From: Scenedesmus sp. ARA3
Lineage: Eukaryota; Chlorophyta; Chlorophyceae; Sphaeropleales; Scenedesmaceae
NCBI GenBank assembly: GCA_004335835.1
Contig: RWJK01000944.1
Location: 2,726-15,073 of the forward strand
Reading direction: 5' to 3'
Length of the DNA stretch: 12,348 bases
The notes under the pieces were generated by a model. It searched no databases, was not told the origin of the DNA, and saw nothing but the letters and a program-made list of their open reading frames with translations. Of the stretch, positions 1 through 9,000 are shown piece after piece (the first letter of the stretch is position 1; every line of letters begins with the position of its first letter). A program made the position numbers and the translations under genes.

Positions 1-264
1 GGGGTAAGGTAGGGGGGGAGACCAGGGTCGAAAGAGAGCTGGCTTAAACCCTTACGCTAGGCATTCTCTTCTTCTGGTGGTGGCCGCATATGCCTTTGCT
101 TGACACCAACTGTAACAAGCATTCTTATGCTTACACCCCCTAGCTTCACTACTGCTGCGCATCACAACTTGCAGTAGGGCCCCGCCGAGTGAGCGTAGCC
201 TATTATTGATATGTTAGATTAGACATTACTGCAACCGATTCAATTATTTTCATTATCAGCGCAC
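1..264 (-). other. Partial RAD50 intron at the left edge
   Basis: Starts with donor GTGCGCTGATAATG and contains no frame resembling the expected next RAD50 block. No repeat, RNA or other gene was recognised. A G-run lies at 1-20. Confidence 0.6.
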
Positions 265-346
265 CCGTGTGGAAGGCCAGCAGCGCGCGCTCCAGCGCCT
301 TGTGGTACTTGTCCAGGTCGGCAGCAGCCATCTCAGTGGTCTTCAG
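265..346 (-). CDS. RAD50: RAD50 exon s (last in window): LKTTEM block before the C-terminal ATPase lobe
   Basis: Acceptor CCTGTAG, donor GTGCGCTG; phase 0 in, one base out. It encodes LKTTEMAAADLDKYHKALER, then ALLAFHT. This is the most diagnostic match to RAD50 (plant LKTTEMANKDLDRYYNAL...FHT). In the family it is followed by MKMEEINKII and the ATPase lobe, which lie beyond the left edge. Two 5'-edge copies lie upstream. Confidence 0.95.
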
Positions 347-363
347 CTACAGGCAGGGAGCAT

Positions 364-404
<41 letters not shown>

Positions 405-484
405 CACATGAGGGTGTTTCAGCACCTTGTGGTACTTGTCCAGGTCGGCAGCAGCCATCTCAGTGGTCTTCAGCTGCGGCAAAA

Positions 485-518
<34 letters not shown>

Positions 519-1796
519 CACGCGTTCATGTTACTTGTCCAGTTCGGCAGCAGCCGTCTCGGTGGTCTCCAGCTGCGGTGGCAGCAGCAGCAACGTCTTA
601 GACTGCTTCAGCACACATTATTGCTCCAGCTGGCTCCTACTGTTGAGCTGCCAAGGCACCGCGCATGCAATGTGTCAGCTGTGCATGTCCGCCTGCTACA
701 CTAGCAGCTGCTTCAGTTACAGCACCAGGCGCTCCTCAATGAGCTGCCGGCGGCAGCTCGCACGCATCACAACATACCCAGGGTGACGTCTGACATTAAA
801 TGACATATAACTATCCTGTAACTATCCTTTTTCAAAAACATCTACTAACAAAAGAATCTACTATCCTGTAACTATCCTAAAAATCTACTATCCTGTAACT
901 ATCCTCTCTCAAAAACATCTGGGGTCTCATATCGCGTGATATGTTTGGGCGTACCTCGATGAGCTGCTTGCGGTAGCGCGCGTGTATCTGCGCGTACTTT
1001 GGGTCAGCCAGGGAGCGCTTGGAGGCCTTCACCTGGCAGCAGCAGCAGCAGCAGCAGCAGCGGCAGCAGCACAGGGGTACGAATTTCAGATCAGCAACAG
1101 TCAAGAAGCACAGTCAGTATCATGACGATTGTGACACATAGGCACACATCACGAATGCCACAGACAAGCCACCGCATGTACACACTGCAACACACGCCCG
1201 CCAAGTCCGCACCTGCTCCAGCCTGCTGATAATTAAGCACTGCATCCAACCGACGCGCTGGTGCGCCTTGCAGACTGCCTCTCCGACCTACAGATTTTAC
1301 TCAAAAGATACAAATCTTATAAGATACGAAGTGACACATCAGCTGCTGCCCCACCTGCTCCAGCACCACGCCCAGGCTGCCCTGCCTGGTGTCCCGGTGC
1401 CGCTGCGCTGCCTGACATCAACAGTTAAGTTCGCACATCTGAACAAAACAACATGTCATGACACACAAAGTAACACATGGGCTGCTGTCCCACCTGTTCC
1501 AGCACCACGCCCAGGCTGCCCTGCTTGGTGTCCCGCTGCCGCTGCGGCTCCTGAAATCGATGGTTAAGTTCGCCCCTTTAAACAAAATAACATGTCATGA
1601 CACAAAAGTAACACACCAGCTGCTGTCCCACCTGTTCCAGCACCACGCCCAGGCTGCCCTGCTTGGTGTCCCGCTGCCGCTGCGCCTCTTTTGCGGCCTC
1701 CTCTGCTGCTGCCCGGCCCGCCTGCAGCTCGTTACGGTCGCCAACCTGCAGCAGCAAGCAGGCAGCAGCAGCAGCACCAGCGGCAGCAGCAGCAGC

Positions 1797-1835
<39 letters not shown>

Positions 1836-4806
1836 TAGCAGACATCAGGGCTGATCACAGTGAGGGGCTGATTTTGAAGCTTCAAGTGGCGACCAAACTA
1901 GGCAGCAGCAGTCAAGTAAACATCTTGACACCAGTACCTAGCCCCAACAGTCCGAAGCAAGCATACTGAACATGCAGCAACGATGCCTGTACTTAGGTAC
2001 TGCACGGGCGCTGCCGAATCTCCGAGATTTCATGCATCTTACACGTTGTGTTGCAACGCACACAGCTGCCAAACTGCAAAATAAAAATAAGTCAACGCCT
2101 CCCACCTGGCCTATCTGCTGAGTCAGCGTCCCAATCTGCTGCTGCAGCTGCTCTGCCTGCCGCTTGGTGGCTCTGTAGTCAATGACGGCCTCAATTGTCT
2201 TGACCAGGTTTTGATTTTCTGCCACCTTGGCTGCCGACTGGTCCAGCTCCTGCTGCAGCGACACGATTTCCTGCAGGGTACAGGTACAGGCACATATGAG
2301 CATGGTCAACAAAACATAGGCCAGCTGCAGTGACGCCACCTGCTGCAGGGCATCAGCAGCAGCAGCAGCAGCAGCGGCATCAGCAGCGGCAGAGCAACAA
2401 TTTATTCGAGAATGCTATGTTCTGTGTGACCCAGGTTTTGGTTTTCTGCCACCTTGGCTGCTGACTGGTCCAGCTCCTGCTGCAGCAACACAATCTCCTG
2501 CACAGCGGCACAGCAAAAACAGTGTTCTAAGAACGTCAATCTGAGAAATGTAATGAGCGGCAGCAGCTGAGCCTGACTGGTGCAGATCCTGCTGCAGCAG
2601 CACCACCTCCTGCAAGGTGCAAGCACCAACACAGGATCAAGTGGCACAGCAGGCACAGGGTGTATCATGGTTGTGCGAGTTGTGAGCGGTACGTTTAGCC
2701 ACCTTGGCTGCTGACTGGTCCAGCTCCTGCTGCAGCGACACGATCTCCTGCAGGTAGAGGGGCGAGATAGCGGCGCAGTAAAACGCCTGAACAACATCTG
2801 TTTAAGTTCAGATGAGCAGCAGCTGAGCCTGACTGGTCCAGCTCCTGTCGCGGCGACACTACCACCTGCAGGGGGCACAGGAACACACACAACAACACAG
2901 GTTCTGGTGAGTTGTTCTGGCTATGTTGACACTTTGATGAACAACATCAGCCTGACTGGTCCAGCTCCTGCTGCAGCGACACGATCTCCTGCAGGAATGC
3001 AGGTAGCGGCACCGTACCAAACTTTCAGACGAGGTGCAGGTAAGTGCAAGCCAACAGCCAGAGCAGCACAGGTGCTGCTAAGCTGCCTACGCCACCAGAC
3101 CACACCACAGCACGAGTGTCTACATGATGAAGCACCCTGCAGCATTGTAAGCTGCACCTGAGCACCGCCATACTAGCAAGGCATTTATTAAGACACATGC
3201 ACACACACACGTGGATGCACACGCACCCTGTTGCAGGCGTCTCGTTTGTCCTTCAGCTCCGCCAGCTGCTGCGTCAGCTGCGCCATCTGCGCCTCCTTCT
3301 GCTCAGCGCCGTAGCCCTCCACCAGGCGCTGCTTGGCGGCATAAGCTTCTTCTGCAGCAGACAACTCCCTGCAAGGTATGGACACAGGACATTGAAATGG
3401 TTGCTGAGCAGTGATCATCCAGGCGTTGCTTGGCAGCATGCGCCTCCTCGGCTGCAGACAGTTCTCTGCAATACAGAAAGCTTGAACCACAGCCCTAGAT
3501 ACACAAGCGTGTCACGGCTGTTACTTCACCTTGCCGTCTGTCATGCACCAGCCAGCACATCCGAGTATGCAGCCTAGCCCCTCCTGGTGCTGCAGGCCGC
3601 TGCTGTTTGCTGCGCAGACGCAGGAGGGAGCTCCCTCGAGGCAACAGCTCCAGCTCAAACATTACAACCAAACAGCCCTCACTTGAGCTCTGCCTGCTTG
3701 GCGCGTTCAGCAGCCAGCTGCGTGGCGCGCATCACACCACACTGTCCATAACAGTCCGACATTGAGCCCCAAATTGAAACCGTTAATGAGCTTGAACCTT
3801 GAGTTCTGCCTGCTTTGCTCCTTCTGCTGCCAGCTGTGTCGCCCGCATCGCGCCGCGCTGTTATTGACAGTCCAACGTTTAAAGCCCAATTCAAACCATT
3901 ATGCACCATTATTGAGCTTGAACCTTACTTGAGCTCTGCCAGCTTTGCTCCTTCTGCAGCCAGCTGCGTAGCCCGCATCGCGTCGCGCTGCGCCAGCAGG
4001 CCGTGCCGGGCTGGCACATACAGCATGCACTTCAAACAGCCTCAGACTTCAAATGAGGTTGCAGCCGAACCAAAATGCTCACTTGAGCTCCGCCTGCTTG
4101 GCTCCCTCGGCTGCCAGCTGCGTGGCCCGCATCACACCACGCGGTCCATAACAGTAAAACGTTTGCAACCCCACATCCAAACCCTTTTGAACATCAAACT
4201 TACTTGAGTTCTGCCTGCTTGGCGCCTTCTGCGGCCAGCTGCGTGGCCCGCATCGCGTCGCGCTGCGCCAGCAGGCCGTCCCTGGCCTGCTGCGCGGGGC
4301 CCACACGCGCCTTTGCCGCCTCGATGTCACTCCGCAGCACGCCCATCTGCTCATCTGCCGCCTTGAGCTGCGTGCACAGAGAGCAGCAGCATTTTGGCAC
4401 ACACAGACAGCAGTGAGAAGCAGCAGCGCTGAGTGCCTTGGTGCATGCGGTGATCCCATCTGCTCATCTGCCGCCTTGAGCTGCGTGCACAAACAGAACG
4501 CATTTTGGAACACTCAAGTGGCAGCAAGCAGCAGTGCTGTTGCAAGCTGTTGCGGGCACAAGCAGACCGTGTGCTGTGTGTTAGCGTGCGTGTAGGAGCA
4601 CGTGTTGGGCATGTTGCAGCGCCTGCATCATCCCCTATCGTTTCCAGGCATAGAGTAAAGAAGAAGGCATTTTGTTCTTTAGCAGTTGATTGCCAGCGCA
4701 CCTGGCTTTGTGTTTCCAAGCGCGCCCGGTTGGCCTGCTCCGCCTTGCGCAGCTCCTCACGCGCCGCCGCCAGCTGCTCACTCAGCCGCATGCGCTCATC
4801 CTGCAA

Positions 4807-4847
<41 letters not shown>

Positions 4848-5391
4848 GAGGTGCATTATCAACAACATGTGCAGCCGCCAGCTGCTCACTCAGCCGCATG
4901 CGCGCTCGTCCTGCAGCAGCAGCGCCCATAGAGACACACAGGTTGGCAAGCAGGAGAAGCTGCAGCATGCACACAGCTGCAATGCATGTGTGCTTCACGG
5001 ACCAGCCATTTGCGGAGCATCTGAAAGGAATGTACGCCGGCAGCAGCATACCTGTCAGCACCATGATGCTGTAGTTACGGTTTGATGTGCTATTCTATGA
5101 AAATGATACAAAATGGCCCACGAAGTGTGCTGCTGCCTTGATGTGCAACACGTGCAGCCTGCATGTGCACCTTGATCCCGCCCTGGCGCCTGTTGAGATC
5201 CTCGCAGACTCCGCCAACGCATTAAAACACGCAGCAAAGACAGAGACAGGGCTGCTGCATGGCATGCGACACCCTCTGCCCGCGCACCTTGATCCTGCCC
5301 TGGCGCCTGTTGAGGTCCTCGCGGGCTGCATCAGCCGCGCGCTGCTGCCGCTCCAGCTCAGCCAACTCAGCATCCAACTCCTCAACCTGCG

Positions 5392-5424
<33 letters not shown>

Positions 5425-5974
5425 CAAACCCAGTATGGTGCGAAAGACTGTACCTTAACCTCAACCCAACCTGCATGCTGCCAGCACAGCGTACAGCCCC
5501 GCCAGCTCAGCATCCATCTGCTGTACATGCAGCAGCACGCCAGGCAGGTGGGACCAAGTAACTGGCTGATGTTGTCAGCACACTCATCACAAGCACGCTG
5601 TCACCAGAACGCTGCCACCAGCACACGCTTGCTGCAAGCACGCTGGTGTCATGGCTGCAGCCGCACCTGCCGCAGCTGCTGTGCGCCGCTGGCTTGTGCT
5701 GCGCGCTCTGCTGCCGCGTCTGCCTGCTGCTTGAGATCATCCACCTCAGCCGCCTGCTTGGCGATAGACCAGCCTGCATCACATCAATCAGATAACATCA
5801 CAGCGCTGGTGTCAGAGGTTGTTGGCCCTGGAATGTGGTTATGTTGTTGAAGAAGCAGAGGCTGATGTTGAGCCCAGTCTGCCGTTATGATGTCCTTGTC
5901 ACAGCCGGTGACAGGCACGGTTGTTAGCACGATGGGCAGGCACGCTTGCTGTCCGTCGTTACCAATTCATTGTG

Positions 5975-6007
<33 letters not shown>

Positions 6008-9000
6008 CACCTGCATCTGTGACGGCTCGCCGCAGGGAGGTCAGCTCCACATCCAGCAAGTTGGCCTCCTCATGCAGCGACTCCACCTGCGGCAAACAAG
6101 TGACGAAGTTATAACAGTTGACTAACAGCTGATAACAGTTGTGTAAAATTCACTGTTGGTGTGAGCTCCACATCCAGCAGGTTAGCCTCCTCGTGCAGCG
6201 ATTCCACCTGCGGCACAAGCAACACAACTTGAAGTTCAAAAACTATAAACACACACCAGAGGGCCACATGTGCACACCACAGTACTGATATGGACGGAAC
6301 AACCCAACGCTGCACACATGCTCTGCCTGGCTGTTGTGCGCCCACCTACTGCAATGCTTATACCACACTGCCGCACCTGCATGCTAAAAAACACATCAAC
6401 TGATCCTGTTGCGCACCTGCTCAGCTTGGCTGTCCTGTTGCGCCTGCGCCTGCTGCTCCGCTGCCTTTGTTGCGTCCATGCTACATGGAATGATATACAC
6501 ATGCCATTCCTGCTGCGCACCTGCTCGGCTTGGCTGTCGTGCTGCGCCTGCGGCTGCTGCTCTGCAGCCTTTGTTGCCTCCATGCTGCCCTGCAGCTCGC
6601 GCAGGCCTGCCAGATCAGCCAGGTGCGCATTGAGCCCATTCAACTGCCTATCCAACTCTGCAATTTCCTGCAGTGATGTGGGAAAATGGGAGCAATAGGC
6701 GGTAGCAAGATTAAAGTCAAGTTTGGGTTGCGGCCAGCCCAGCTCAACAATCGCCTACAAGGGCAGCGGTATGCGGCAGCACTACGAGACCTGAGGCATA
6801 CGTGACACGGTCATTTTTCAAATGGGTGAATTGCTGCTGCCCTGCAGCTCGCGCAGGCCTGCCAGGTCAGCCAGGTGCGCGTTGAGGCCGTTGAGCTGCC
6901 GGTCCAGCTTGGCTATTTCCTGCAGTGGTGGTACATGAGTGTTGAGGCACAATCACGCATAAGCCAGCAGTACATGGTTTTTTGGGAGAACTGCAAAACA
7001 TTGGTCAAGTGGCAGGCCTGCTGAATCAGCCAGGTGCGCGTTGAGGTCGTTCAGCTGCCTGTCAAGCTCGGCGTATTCCTGCAGGCGCATCACATTCCAT
7101 TGGCTGGTGAGGCATCAGCAGCAACTAACAAGTTGACAGTTGCACCCTTGCTTGCTGCTCTATGCGTACGATAGCGCGTGGGCAAGTGCAATGCTGAATG
7201 CATTACAATGTGTTCTGCCGGGCCAGGGCCTTCAGCTGCAGCGTTGCCAACCGCACCTGCTCGTACATGGTCCTGCGGGCGGGCAGCTCCTGCCGCTGCT
7301 CCTCCACATAGCTGACCATCTCCGCTGCAGGGCAGGGGCAGGCAGCAGCATGTGACAGCACGTACATTAACAACACTCATACCACCTGCAGATGGTGCAA
7401 GCGACAATCTGAGCAAGGATCTGCGCAAACTTAGTCAGGCCGAAAACATACATGGTTCAGCATGACAGGACCATCACAAATGCGCGCATTGGTTTGGACT
7501 CGTGGTGCAGCGGCTCACCCAGCACCTCGTCATTCTCGAATGCCCTGTTGCAGACCAGGCAGCACAAGGACATCAAGCTAGCAGCAGGAATTTGAGGTAC
7601 AAGCAACAACGGCTCACCCAGCTCCTCGTCATTCGCGAAGGCCCTGTTGCACACCAGGCAACCCACCAAACCAACAGCTGGCTCCTCATGCAGATTCCTG
7701 CGACGTCTCCTCCACCAACAACAACAACTGCAGCTGTGTCACACACTCACCCAGCTCCTCGTCATTTGCGAAGGCCCTGTTGCACACCAGGCACCTGACT
7801 CACCATACACCTGCTTGTCATGGCACCTTACTGACCAATCAAGGTGGTCACACACTCACCCAGCTCCTCGTCATTTGCGAAGGCCCTGTTGCACACCAGG
7901 CACCTGCACTCGCGCTGGCCATCCTCCAGCACCATGCCCAGCAGGTTGTTGAAGGCTGAAGACTTCTCCATGCGCCTGAAGGCCGCGTTGCGCACCTGCA
8001 CATCAGTATGGAGTAGGGGTGCAGGCGTCAGGGATCACAGAGCGCAGGGTTGTTCACCTGCAGAGCTTGAGGTTGTGTGCTTCAAGCAACGCCAAAGTTG
8101 TCAAGATCCATTGTTCCTCGACCTGCAAGGCTTAGGGGTTTCTTGACATGAAAGGTCCCACATATGCAAAGCGTGGGATGGTGGGAGCGGTGATGCGGCA
8201 GGGTTTGGGGAGCCAGCAAACAGCCGTCCGCACACGGCCCCCACAATGTCCAGCTGCTGCACCGACAGCTTGAAAGCATTCTCCACTCATCTGCAGCCAA
8301 CCACACTGCAGCTATGACTATACTCAAAAAACGATGACAAACACAGCACCAACCCTTTCCAGCTGCTGCACTGCCAGCTCGTAGGCAGTCTCCACATCGT
8401 CCCCATGAAGAGCATCGAGCACAGGTTGATCCAGGGCCATGCTGATGCTGCCCACAGCGCGCCGCAGCTCGTGCCGCAGCTCTTGACAGCGAGCCTCAGC
8501 CGCCACACGCTGCCGCCGCTTAGAAGCCAGCTCGCCGCTGCATGCAGTGCATTGAACAAGAGGAGATGTGCAAAAACACACGGTGAGAGAGGTGGTTTGA
8601 AAGGAATAAACGTAGTGCAGTAGCCAAACGCACCCTCTAAAAGGTCAGGCAAAGGTTTTCATTTCATTTCATGTTAAAGTAATGCAGCTCATGCCGCAGC
8701 TCCTGGCAGCGCGCCTCAGCCGCCACACGCTGCCGCCGCATGGAGGCCAGCTCGCCGCTGCATGCAGTGCATTGAAGTAGAGAAGATGTGCGGAAACATA
8801 CGCTGAGAGAGGTGGTTTGAAAAGGAAACAAGAAACATAGTGCAGTAGCCAAGCGCAGCCTCAAAAAGGTCAGGCAAAAGTTTTCATTTCAAATGGATGC
8901 AGCTCGTGCCGCAGCTCCTGGCAGCGAGCCTCAGCCGCCACACGCTGCCCCCGTTTAGAAGCCAGCTCGCCGCTGCGACAAGGTTAACAGTTACCAACAG

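Noticed and set aside
267..786. Overlapping plus-strand frames rich in Ala, Ser or Gln runs
   Set aside because: They are antisense readings of exon s, its copies and the CAG arrays. The minus frame of the same region encodes a conserved RAD50 block.
3025..3222. Minus-strand Cys/Leu-rich open frame
   Set aside because: Lies in an intron, has no exon-like boundary in phase, and is low-complexity (CA repeats near 3195-3210).
6668..8353. Mutually exclusive alternative exons for the hook or exon i
   Set aside because: That would need copies with both splice sites. Each copy has only one original boundary, so edge duplication is the simpler reading until transcripts are seen.
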